Assembly: GCA_965224745.1 (NCBI GenBank)
Contig: CBDCZY010000007.1
Coordinates: forward strand, 1-7,912
DNA length: 7,912 nucleotides
Direction: 5' to 3'
From: CBDCZY01 sp965224745
Lineage (GTDB): Bacteria > Pseudomonadota > Gammaproteobacteria > Methylococcales > Methylomonadaceae
Positions 1-7,320 of the stretch are shown in pieces. Below the pieces are notes generated by a model that had not been told where the DNA came from, did no database searches, and worked only from the letters and a program-made list of their open reading frames with translations. A program made the position numbers and the translations under genes. How positions within the stretch are numbered: position 1 is the stretch's first letter; each line of letters starts with the position of its first letter.

Positions 1-1662
1 TCGTCTTAATGACGAATAATTGTCAGCTAATAAACGATGAGCTGAATAGTTACTGGGGCTTTCATTTGCTGATTTCCAGCCTTCTACCAAACCACGCTGT
101 TGAAAACCTAAGTCATTATAGATTCGTCCTAAACTTGCACTTCGCGCTGCCTTATCATCATCTAATAATAAATTTGAGCGATAAACCGCTCGATTATCAT
201 TTAACTCAATTGCCTTTTGCATAGCTTGCAATGCTTCAACTGGACGGTTGGTAGTTTGTTTGAGAATAGCATCGTAAAACCAAGGGGTCGGGTCTTTTTT
301 ATCTTGTTCTTTGCCGATAGATAATTCTGTCTCGGCATAGTCGGTATTTTTTAGCTCGTAATAGGCTTTACCTAAATAACTACGAAAGATGGAGCTATCT
401 GGATCAAGAGTAACAGCTGTCTCTATATTTCGCGCCCCCTCGTCAACTTTTCCTTGACGAATTTTTGCCAATCCTAACCCTAATCGAGCCAATGGGTCGT
501 TAGGGGCAAGCTGTACGGCTTGTTCAAATGCCTGTTGTGCCTGTTTAATATCGGATTGAGCCAAGTCAGAAAAACCAAGAACAATTTGAATATGAGCCAG
601 CGAGGGATTAAGCTGTTTGGCTTTTTGGGCTGATGCTAGGGCGGTTTCATGGTCACCTAAAGAGAGCTGTAATTCGGCAAGGCGAGTCCAGGCTAAAGCA
701 TGGTTTGGTTCTAGCTGTACAGCTTCTTCCATTGTTTTGACAGCAGTTTGTAATTTGAACCGTGCTTGTAAGGCATACGATAGTGCAATTTTGGCAGCTA
801 TTGACTTTGAGTCTTGGTTAACTGCGCGAGAGGCTAGTTCAAATGCTTTCTCTGAACGATTTTTGGCTATCGCAATGACAGCTTCTAAAGCTAGTAAATC
901 AGCATTATCTGGTGTGATTAGTTTTGCTTGATTAATTTCTTCTTGTGCTTCATAAACTTGACCTAGGTTAAGTAACTTAGCTGCTTTATAAATTAGAGAA
1001 TCAGATGATTCTGTCTTTAAAGATTCTTCATTAACAGTTTTTCCATCCAAGATGGGTGGATAATACAGCAACCACTGAACGGCATCCTGTGGATTGATTT
1101 TGATTGCTCTCACTTGAGGTGATTGACCTTTAGATGCAGTGGCTTGCTGTCCTTTATAGACAATGACATGCCCAAATTCATTATTGGCGGCTACTTTTCC
1201 ATCAAACACCATGATTGATGCTTGGTCAGGTTTAACCTCGACTATAAATTCTGTCCCTTGATGTACAGCGTTGAAAAAAGGCGTGTTAATTTTTAACTGA
1301 TGCGATTTACGGCTGCGGAAGAAAACTTTGCCTTTTAAAAGATTAATAATTCTGTCGTAAACAGTTGTCTCATTTTTTTTACTGGGAAGGGAAAGCGTGG
1401 CATTTTGATCAAGTCTAATTATTGTTTGATTAATAATTTCTACTGTTGCCCGGCTTTGTTTTCTTGTTCTGATCGATTCGTCCGCACATAATGGGGTACC
1501 TTTTTTTACCGGTTTCCAAATATTTTCATTGATGCCTTTTTTTTCGACCACACCTTGGGTGGACAGAACGGTGGCGAATTGAATAGTACACTCCGGTTCT
1601 GCTACCAAATGTAGAGGAAACCATGACAGAATCATGATGAAAAATAATTTGAGAAAACGCAT
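1..1662 (-). CDS. Exported FecR-domain / TPR-repeat protein, partial (C-terminus beyond left edge)
   Basis: The reading frame is open for 554 codons from the ATG at 1662-1660 to the window edge. An in-frame TAA on the minus strand at 1677-1675, with no start codon between, fixes this start; no good Shine-Dalgarno is visible. Residues 1-21 form a signal peptide (MRFLK, hydrophobic core, cleavage after LVA), so the protein is exported. Residues about 25-180 are a FecR-type domain, with the core INTP at 125-128, GTEF at 136-139, FDGKV at 153-157 and GQQA at 171-174. The only two cysteines seen, C25 and C59, could form a disulfide. From about residue 220 to 520 there are repeated 34-residue TPR-like helices, for example the unit ending LEPNHALAW and the one ending LAPNDPLARLGLG. 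The last segment (NYSAHRLLADNY) recalls, from memory, a conserved post-TPR region of long FecR-TPR proteins, so a sizeable C-terminal part is probably missing. There is no sigma-factor-interacting N-terminal region or FecI/FecA neighbour, so a classical anti-sigma role is unlikely. The likely role is periplasmic or envelope protein scaffolding, with the exact function unknown. Confidence 0.88.
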   Translation of the reverse strand, partial: MRFLKLFFIMILSWFPLHLVAEPECTIQFATVLSTQGVVEKKGINENIWKPVKKGTPLCADESIRTRKQSRATVEIINQTIIRLDQNATLSLPSKKNETTVYDRIINLLKGKVFFRSRKSHQLKINTPFFNAVHQGTEFIVEVKPDQASIMVFDGKVAANNEFGHVIVYKGQQATASKGQSPQVRAIKINPQDAVQWLLYYPPILDGKTVNEESLKTESSDSLIYKAAKLLNLGQVYEAQEEINQAKLITPDNADLLALEAVIAIAKNRSEKAFELASRAVNQDSKSIAAKIALSYALQARFKLQTAVKTMEEAVQLEPNHALAWTRLAELQLSLGDHETALASAQKAKQLNPSLAHIQIVLGFSDLAQSDIKQAQQAFEQAVQLAPNDPLARLGLGLAKIRQGKVDEGARNIETAVTLDPDSSIFRSYLGKAYYELKNTDYAETELSIGKEQDKKDPTPWFYDAILKQTTNRPVEALQAMQKAIELNDNRAVYRSNLLLDDDKAARSASLGRIYNDLGFQQRGLVEGWKSANESPSNYSAHRLLADNYSSLRR

Positions 1663-1672
1663 TTTACTTGTT

Positions 1673-1704
1673 GGTTATAGGGTTATATTTTATGTGTTAT
1701 TAAC
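1673..1704. promoter_or_regulatory. GTTAT cluster upstream of the FecR-TPR gene, possible promoter/operator
   Basis: GTTAT occurs on the plus strand at 1674-1678, 1682-1686 and 1696-1700. The first two lie in a direct repeat of GGTTATA (1673-1679 and 1681-1687). The third is the left part of the palindrome GTTATTAAC at 1696-1704. Read on the minus strand, the GGTTATA copies give two TATAAC hexamers that could serve as a -10 box for the leftward gene. No convincing -35 lies at the right distance: TTGTTA at 1706-1701 is 13 bp from the nearer copy and 21 bp from the farther one. The call therefore rests mainly on the motif clustering. Confidence 0.25.
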
Positions 1705-1764
1705 AAACTTTGGGTTGAGAAAAAGTGTAGGGGTTTTCAGTCACGCTTTTTATCTTTGCATTGG

Positions 1765-1787
1765 TCGCGGCTAAAAGCCCCTCCTAC
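1765..1787 (-). repeat. REP-like (GTAG-type) palindromic repeat
   Basis: Read on the minus strand this 23-bp stretch starts GTAGGAGGGGCTTTTAGCC and ends GCGA. That layout, a GTAG head followed by a short GC-rich hairpin, is the one known for REP elements mobilised by RAYT (TnpA-REP) proteins in Pseudomonas and other gammaproteobacteria. The core arms GGCT (1769-1772) and AGCC (1776-1779) flank a 3-base loop. One mismatch further out breaks what would otherwise be a 6-bp stem. It is strikingly GC-rich compared with its AT-rich surroundings. No T-run follows on either strand, so it is not a standard terminator. No RAYT gene is in the window. Confidence 0.6.
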
Positions 1788-1871
1788 TAAAATTAGCTTA
1801 CAATGGGGTATTAGGTAAAAGCAAGAAAGATAAGGATTTTTTGCATACTACATTTAATATGACGTTTGGGA

Positions 1872-1898
1872 TTGAAAGTTATAATAACCTGTTATGAT
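1872..1898 (+). promoter_or_regulatory. Putative extended -10 sigma70 promoter of the efflux operon
   Basis: TATGAT at 1893-1898 is a good -10 hexamer. It is preceded by TG at 1890-1891 with one base between, which makes an extended -10. TTGAAA at 1872-1877 resembles a -35, but the spacer is only 15 bp, so the extended -10 would have to carry much of the recognition. Initiation would fall near 1905, leaving a leader of about 44 nt before the adaptor ATG. Repeated GTTAT/ATAAC half-sites fill the space between and around the two boxes, so the promoter is probably controlled. Confidence 0.4.
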
Positions 1899-1904
1899 TG
1901 TTAT
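1878..1904. promoter_or_regulatory. Candidate operator: GTTAT/ATAAC palindrome array over the efflux promoter
   Basis: GTTAT at 1878-1882 and ATAAC at 1884-1888 form a perfect 11-bp palindrome centred on 1883, between the putative -35 and -10. The same ATAAC also pairs with GTTAT at 1891-1895 across a 2-base gap, and this second dyad runs into the -10 hexamer. A further direct copy of GTTAT lies at 1900-1904, next to the expected start of transcription. Dyads placed this way commonly bind dimeric repressors such as TetR or MarR family members, which often control RND pumps. That assignment is inference, because no regulator gene is present here. Confidence 0.35.
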
Positions 1905-1948
1905 CTTAGCCTAACTCAGTCGTCGCAGTTTATGAAATATTACCTAAA

Positions 1949-3184
1949 ATGACAAAACTACTAAAAAAGTTTATTCCCCTTATCATTCTTGCCATTGGGG
2001 TGGTTATTTTTATTTTGCTCAAAATCACTCAATCCTCAGCTATTCCTGTAACACCCAGTGAACGAAGCTGGCACGTACAAACTTTGGTTGCCAAGCCTCA
2101 GCAATTAGCACCCAGTTTGACATTATATGGACAAATAGAAACGCCTGCGTTAGTTGAAGCATCTTCTCCAAAGCAAAGCAGGGTGGTTTCAATTAGTGTG
2201 CGAGAAGGAGATCCCATTAATAAAGGGGATATTTTATTAACTTTAGATAAAAGGGATTTTAAACCACGGGTGGTTCAAGCCGAATCGGGTGTTGCAGAAT
2301 TGAAAGGACAAATACAAAGTGAACAGTTGCGGTATAAAGCCGATAAACAGGCGTATGCTTACGAAAAATCAATACTGCAATTGGAGCAATCGTCTGTTAA
2401 AAGAGCTAACATGCTTAAAGATAAAAAGCTGGGTTCTGTTGCTGCATTGGAAGAAGCAGAGACGAAATTTAAACGGCAACAATTAGCGTATACCGATAGG
2501 AAATTAGCTTTAGACGATCATGCCTCGCGTTTGCAACAATTAAAAGCTCGCTTAACCAATGCTCAAGCGGATATCGAGCTGGCTCAACTTGATCTGGAAC
2601 GCAGTCAAGTTATTGCACCGTTTGATGGCTTTGTGGAAAAACTATCGGTATCGGCTGGTAATCAGGTGCAAGAAAATCAAGCACTCCTTTCTTTTTATTC
2701 AACAGAACAACTTGAAGTCCGTGCAAAAATTCCTACTGCTTTTCAGGATGAAATACAGAAGGCATTGCAAAACAAGCAAGGTTTGTCCGCAACGGCTCGT
2801 TATGCGGGTGCGTCCATGTTGCTGGAGTTGAATCGACTAGCGGGCATGGCAGATGCAGGGGGGATTGATGCATTGTTTAGTTTTTCATCCGGTTCTGAAT
2901 GGGTCAAGCCCGGAAGTTCTATTAGCTTATCTCTTAAACGACCCAATAAAGATAATGTGATCGTATTACCTTATTCTGCTATCTACGATAACAATCGCGT
3001 TTACCGTGTTGTTGATAATTATTTACAGCGAGTGAAGGTGCAAGTTGTTGGAAATTATCTGGATGAAAATAACGAAAAACTATTGGTTTATAGTGATGAG
3101 ATTCAGCCGGGGGATAAAATTTTAATCACTCATTTGCCTAATGCAATGATGGGTCTTAAAGTTGAACTGGATGATACAGAATGA
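1949..3184 (+). CDS. RND efflux periplasmic adaptor subunit (membrane fusion protein, HlyD/AcrA type)
   Basis: This 411-residue adaptor links an inner-membrane RND pump to an outer-membrane channel. Residues about 8-26 are a strongly hydrophobic anchor after MTKLLKK, with no lipobox and no clear cleavage site, so it is probably held in the inner membrane by this helix and faces the periplasm. The first lipoyl half-motif is at about 65-103 (VREGDPINKGDILLTLDKRDF). Residues about 104-215 form the long helical hairpin, rich in Q, K, L and E. The second lipoyl half is at about 216-250 (APFDGFVEKLSVSAGNQV). Beta-barrel and membrane-proximal domains follow (about 255-335, then VIVLPYSAIYD to the end). 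The ATG at 1949 is the only start codon after the in-frame TAG at 1907-1909; no clear Shine-Dalgarno precedes it. The stop overlaps the pump start as ATGA at 3181-3184, indicating translational coupling. The substrate cannot be read from the sequence. Confidence 0.92.
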   Translation: MTKLLKKFIPLIILAIGVVIFILLKITQSSAIPVTPSERSWHVQTLVAKPQQLAPSLTLYGQIETPALVEASSPKQSRVVSISVREGDPINKGDILLTLDKRDFKPRVVQAESGVAELKGQIQSEQLRYKADKQAYAYEKSILQLEQSSVKRANMLKDKKLGSVAALEEAETKFKRQQLAYTDRKLALDDHASRLQQLKARLTNAQADIELAQLDLERSQVIAPFDGFVEKLSVSAGNQVQENQALLSFYSTEQLEVRAKIPTAFQDEIQKALQNKQGLSATARYAGASMLLELNRLAGMADAGGIDALFSFSSGSEWVKPGSSISLSLKRPNKDNVIVLPYSAIYDNNRVYRVVDNYLQRVKVQVVGNYLDENNEKLLVYSDEIQPGDKILITHLPNAMMGLKVELDDTE

Positions 3185-6100
3185 AGCAGCAGACACCGCA
3201 TAAAGATTTGTTGGGCTTTTTTGCCCATCATAAAGTTGCTGCCAATTTGTTGATGCTGATGATGATTATAGGTGGTTTTTTTGCCCTTAATAAATTAAAT
3301 ATCCGTTATTTTCCTAACTTTGAATTGGATTACATTAGTGTCAGTACGGTATGGTCTGGCGCGAGTTCTGAAGATGTTGAAACAGCCATTACTATTCCCT
3401 TGGAACAGTCGCTTCAGTCGGTTGATAATTTACGAAAAATCACCTCAACTTCAGCACAAGGTGCATCTGGGATTACTTTAGAATTGGTTGAAGGGACGGA
3501 TAATATTCTTGCGCTTAATCAGGCAAAGCAAATAGTGGATGAATTTCGCAATTTACCGGAGGATGCTGAAAGCCCCAGTGTAACGAGTATGTCAAGGTAC
3601 GAGCGCGTTGGGCGGTTGGTTATTTATGGGCCAGATAACCTAGATGAGCTCAGGACATTGGCAAATGATTATGAACAACAGCTTCTACATGCAGGGATAG
3701 ATAAGGTAGTTATAGAAGGATTACCTGAGCAAGAGGTGGCGATTCAAATATCAAATGATACGTTACAGCATTTAGATTTGAGTCTGGATCAGATAGGGGA
3801 GCGTATTAAAGCGTTAAGTAGAGACCTGCCCGCAGGTACATTTGGTGATAAGGATTCTGAAACAGAATTGCGTAGTTTAGGGCAGCGCAGAAACGAAATG
3901 GAATTTGCACAATTGCCTATTATTTCTGATGCAAGTTCACGGGTAAATTTGGGCGATATCGCCGATATTAAACGACAAAATAAAAAAGGAGGCGTGACGT
4001 TAACTATTGATGGAAAACCTGCGGTGGAATTAACATTACGCAGAGCAGAACATGGTGACACGTTTAAAGTAGCCGCAAGTTTTAGGGAATGGTTTAGTAA
4101 AACAGAGGCAACCTTACCAAAGGGCGTTAAGTTGCATGTGTATGATGAAACATGGAAGTTAGTTAAAGACCGTATCAATCTATTGTTGAGAAATGGTGGC
4201 GGTGGTTTAGTTTTGGTGGTTGCAATACTTTACCTTTTTTTAAGTCCACGGATTGCCTTTTGGGTAGCATTCGGGATTCCTGTTTCCTTTATGACCACCT
4301 TGTTAATCATGTATTTTGTGGGTGCTAGTATTAATATGATTAGCCTGTTTGCACTCATTATGGCAATAGGGATTATTGTTGATGATGCGATTGTTGTAGG
4401 TGAAGATGCGTTGTCGCATTTTCAGATGGGGGAGGAACCTTTACTGGCAGCAGAGGGGGGCGCAAGGCGAATGTTTGCACCTGTGATTGCATCATCATTA
4501 ACAACCATTGCGGCATTTTTACCTTTAATGCTGATTGGTGGAGCGATTGGTCAAATTTTATTTGTTATTCCTTTAATCATTATTGCGGTTATTATTGCTT
4601 CTGTTTTAGAAAGTTTTTTTGTTTTACCTGGACATTTGCGCCACTCTTTTTTAAAAATGACGAGAGAAGATAAGCCGGGTTGGCATAAACGCTTTAATGA
4701 TGGTTTTGAGCATTGGAAAAACAATCAATTTAAGTGGTTGATTACTCAAACACTTAACCATCGCTCAATTGCATTAAGCCTGGTTTTTTCAATAATGATC
4801 GTCACTATTGGGTTAATTGCAAGCCAACGGATTAAATTTCAATTTTTTCCATCGCCAGAAGCTTCTATGCTGTATGCCAATATTGCTTTTGTTCCGGGCA
4901 CGCCAAAATCCCATGTGTCCCAATTTTTAAGACATTTGCAGGATACTTTACAAGAGACAGATGAGGCAATGTCACAACAATCATTAGTGGCAACGCATTA
5001 TCTTCGGCATAACAGCGGATTATCAGATAAGGGGCGATCAGAGCATACGGGGAATCATCTTGGTTCTATGGTCATAGAGTTGATCGAGTCAGATCATAGA
5101 GAGGTGAGAAATGTAGATTTTATTAAGGAATGGAAACAACGCATAAAAAACCCTTCTGGCTTAGATACCATGACAATTACAAGCCGTAGAGCGGGAATTC
5201 CTGGACGTGATTTGACCATACGACTAACAGGAAAAAGCCCGGAACAACTGAAACAAGCTGCTTTGGAATTTGCTGAGTCTATCAATGAAATAGCGGGTGT
5301 GAGTGATGTCGAAGACGATATGCCTTACGGACAAAATCAAATGGTTTATAAATTAAGCCCAATGGGAGAAGCGTTAGGGTTGACGACAGCAGAATTGGGA
5401 AAGCAATTGCGCGCTGCTTTTGACGGCAAATTAGTACAGCTATTTCAAGATGATAACGATGAAGTTGAAGTGAGAGTCATGCTGCCTGAAAAGGAGCGGC
5501 AGAAATTAAGCGCATTAGACTATATGGAAATTCGGCTAAGTTCAGACCAAACTGTACCGTTAAGTAGTGTTGCAGAATGGACTTCAAGACGAGGGTTTGA
5601 AACCTTACGTCACGCGGAAGGTGAATTGGCAGTAGAAGTGTCAGCAGAAATTGACCAGAAAGTGAGCAATGCCAATCAAGTGCTGGCTGCGTTAGAAGAA
5701 AAAACATTGCCAGAATTAGCTAGTAAATATGGCATTAATTATTCAATGCAAGGGCGTTCTGCCGAACAAGCAGAGACCTTGGGAGATATGAAGTATGGAT
5801 TGGCTATTGGACTTACCTTTATTTATTTGATATTAGCCTGGGTGTTTGCTTCTTATAGCTGGCCTTTGGTTGTTATGGCAGCAATTCCTTTTGGGTTGAT
5901 TGGTGCAATATTTGGACATTTGCTATTAGGCATAGACCTGACCCTTTTATCTTTGTTCGGTTTTTTTGGACTGTCGGGTATTGTGATTAATGATTCCATT
6001 ATTCTGGTTAGCTTTTATCAGCAATTAATGGCAAAAGGAATGGGTTCTCACGCTGCGTTGATCGAAGCGTCGGGGCAACGGTTAAGGGCTGTTATACTCA

Positions 6101-6288
6101 CTTCACTAACTACCATCGCTGGATTAGCCCCGTTATTATTTGAAACCTCATTACAAGCTCAGTTCTTAATTCCTATGGCTGCGGCTATTGCTTTTGGATT
6201 AATGTTCTCTACAGTTTTAGTGCTGCTAATCATTCCTGTTTTATTGTCTTATCATGATTCTATTCATCATTGGTTCGCGAAGAGCTAA
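3181..6288 (+). CDS. RND-family efflux transporter permease (AcrB-type inner-membrane pump)
   Basis: This is an intact 1035-residue proton-driven RND (resistance-nodulation-division) exporter of usual family length. TM1 is at about 17-37, followed by the first large periplasmic porter domain (about 40-335, with the typical VSTVWSGASSEDVE and PLEQSL segments). TM2-TM6 lie at about 340-485, TM7 at about 527-547, the second periplasmic domain at about 550-870 and TM8-TM12 at about 872-1024. TM4 carries the proton-relay pair D401-D402 in GIIVDDAIVVGED. TM10 reads GLSGIVINDSI: the position matching the AcrB lysine (K940) is N937, followed by D938, so this is a divergent RND subgroup rather than a close AcrB ortholog. 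TM11 is preceded by the RLR typical of the family. Its start lies inside the adaptor stop codon (ATGA) with no separate Shine-Dalgarno, so translation is probably coupled. No TolC-like gene follows. Drug, lipid or other hydrophobic cargo is possible, with the substrate unknown. Confidence 0.93.
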   Translation: MKQQTPHKDLLGFFAHHKVAANLLMLMMIIGGFFALNKLNIRYFPNFELDYISVSTVWSGASSEDVETAITIPLEQSLQSVDNLRKITSTSAQGASGITLELVEGTDNILALNQAKQIVDEFRNLPEDAESPSVTSMSRYERVGRLVIYGPDNLDELRTLANDYEQQLLHAGIDKVVIEGLPEQEVAIQISNDTLQHLDLSLDQIGERIKALSRDLPAGTFGDKDSETELRSLGQRRNEMEFAQLPIISDASSRVNLGDIADIKRQNKKGGVTLTIDGKPAVELTLRRAEHGDTFKVAASFREWFSKTEATLPKGVKLHVYDETWKLVKDRINLLLRNGGGGLVLVVAILYLFLSPRIAFWVAFGIPVSFMTTLLIMYFVGASINMISLFALIMAIGIIVDDAIVVGEDALSHFQMGEEPLLAAEGGARRMFAPVIASSLTTIAAFLPLMLIGGAIGQILFVIPLIIIAVIIASVLESFFVLPGHLRHSFLKMTREDKPGWHKRFNDGFEHWKNNQFKWLITQTLNHRSIALSLVFSIMIVTIGLIASQRIKFQFFPSPEASMLYANIAFVPGTPKSHVSQFLRHLQDTLQETDEAMSQQSLVATHYLRHNSGLSDKGRSEHTGNHLGSMVIELIESDHREVRNVDFIKEWKQRIKNPSGLDTMTITSRRAGIPGRDLTIRLTGKSPEQLKQAALEFAESINEIAGVSDVEDDMPYGQNQMVYKLSPMGEALGLTTAELGKQLRAAFDGKLVQLFQDDNDEVEVRVMLPEKERQKLSALDYMEIRLSSDQTVPLSSVAEWTSRRGFETLRHAEGELAVEVSAEIDQKVSNANQVLAALEEKTLPELASKYGINYSMQGRSAEQAETLGDMKYGLAIGLTFIYLILAWVFASYSWPLVVMAAIPFGLIGAIFGHLLLGIDLTLLSLFGFFGLSGIVINDSIILVSFYQQLMAKGMGSHAALIEASGQRLRAVILTSLTTIAGLAPLLFETSLQAQFLIPMAAAIAFGLMFSTVLVLLIIPVLLSYHDSIHHWFAKS

Positions 6289-6341
6289 ACAGATGTTCTA
6301 ATAGTGAAGTAGTTCTGCTAAATTCTCGTTGATTTTGTTTT
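6289..6341. other. Short spacer between pump stop and IS256-type element
   Basis: These 53 bp separate the pump stop codon from the putative IS terminus. I see no stable hairpin followed by a T-run here, so no intrinsic terminator for the efflux operon is apparent. The original downstream sequence may have been displaced by the insertion. Confidence 0.4.
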
Positions 6342-7320
6342 GAGTTATAGTCAATTCTGGTGTTTAAGAATTAGCTACTATTCTGTTTTTATTATCCTTG
6401 GTTTCTATTTCTTCTTTCTTACCATTGATAAATTCCACTCCATCAATGACATCACCCAGAAGTTTAAATCCTCTGATTTTTCTCCAACGGTTTTCAGCAC
6501 TTTGTGTTAATTTGAAAACCATGGATAAAATGGTTGTTCGAGACACAGCGTTTCTTGTTTTAACGGTTCTAAGCCTCACGGTGGCAAAGGTTGATTCTAT
6601 CGGGTTGCTTGTTCTAATATGTTGCCAATGAGCGGCTGGATAATCATAAAAAGCCAGCATTTGTTCTTTGTCTTTGGTCAAACAATTCATTGCACCAGGA
6701 TACTTATCACCAAACCGCTTAACTGCACTATCAAACGCTTTATAAGCATTGTCTCGTGTTTCAGCCATCCATATTTCATGCAAAGCTTCTTTCACTTTTG
6801 ACTGAACTGATTTGGGTAATTTATTCAGCACATTCGCGGTTTTATGTACCCAGCAACGCTGATGTCTTGTTTCTGGATAGACCTTACTAATTGCTTTCCA
6901 AAATCCTAAAGCACCATCGCCAATAGCCAGTTTTGGAGCGATAACCAATCCTCTGTGGCGAATACCTTCCAATAATTCTGTCCAGCTCTGCGTGGATTCA
7001 CGATAACCTTCTTCTATCGCAATCAGTTCTTTTTTTCCAAATTCATTAACACCAATAATAACCAGTATGCATTGTTTGGCTTCTTCACTACGAACATTAA
7101 AATAAACGCCATCAGCCCAGATATAGACGTATTTTTTCAGACTTAAATCTCGTTGAGACCAACTTTTATGTTCTTCTTGCCATTGTTGTTTTAATCGACT
7201 TATTGTTCCTGCTGACAAACCTTTTGCATTTTCTCCTAGCAGGGATTTCAAGGCTTCTGAAAAATCACCAGTTGAAATGCCTTTTAAATATAAGACAGGT
7301 AATAATTCTTCAATACTTTC
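6342..7320 (-). mobile_element. IS256-family (Mutator-type) insertion sequence, partial
   Basis: The body is identified by its transposase (6364-7320). The end beyond the transposase stop is placed at about 6342, where plus-strand GAGTTATAGTCAATTCTGG sits just outside the stop codon. From memory, ends of this IS256 subgroup read inwards from a GAG or similar terminus in this fashion. The exact terminus is unproven because the partner inverted repeat and the target duplication lie outside the window. The 5' part of the element is missing: homology stops at 7320, where a different IS begins. Confidence 0.55.
6364..7320 (-). pseudogene. IS256-family transposase, N-terminus missing (interrupted by another IS)
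   Basis: The frame is open for 318 codons before the TAA at 6366-6364 and matches the middle and C-terminal part of Mutator/IS256 DDE transposases, which are normally about 400 residues. Homology starts at ESIEELLPVLYLKGISTGDF (7320 downwards). Going further upstream the frame meets an in-frame TAG at 7338-7336, with unrelated sequence beyond. A TTG at 7251 lies inside the conserved region and is not a credible native start. The catalytic residues are all present: first Asp in IWADGVYFNVR (7111-7113), second Asp in LAIGDGALGFWKA (6916-6918) and Glu in TSNPIESTFATVR (6595-6597). The family CWVH motif (RCWVHKTANVLNKLP) is also intact. About 100 or more N-terminal residues, including the DNA-binding part, are absent, so it should be inactive unless the missing piece and a second copy exist elsewhere. 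It is convergent with the efflux operon. Confidence 0.88.

Noticed and set aside
617..931. Open plus-strand frame of 104 codons
   Set aside because: It lies wholly opposite the TPR region of the minus-strand FecR-TPR gene, which has clear repeat and domain structure. The plus-strand product resembles nothing known and is best seen as a shadow frame. The same applies to 9-224.
1765..1787. REP-like hairpin considered as a bidirectional terminator
   Set aside because: The stem has only a 4-bp uninterrupted core and no T-run on either side, and it lies between divergent gene starts where a terminator is not expected.
3789..4178. Open minus-strand frame of 129 codons within the pump gene
   Set aside because: It is antisense to a conserved periplasmic domain of the RND pump, with no promoter or domain evidence. 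The minus-strand frames at 5094-5285 and 5477-5707 and the plus-strand frame at 2559-2831 are rejected for the same reason.
6398..6801. Plus-strand open frames opposite the IS256-type transposase
   Set aside because: The minus strand carries the recognisable DDE transposase with all catalytic motifs; these frames are its shadows.
7251..7253. TTG near 7251 as the true start of a 295-residue transposase
   Set aside because: Family similarity (IEELLPVLYLKGISTGDFSEAL) continues in frame for another 23 codons upstream to 7320, so this TTG is an internal leucine codon of a truncated gene.
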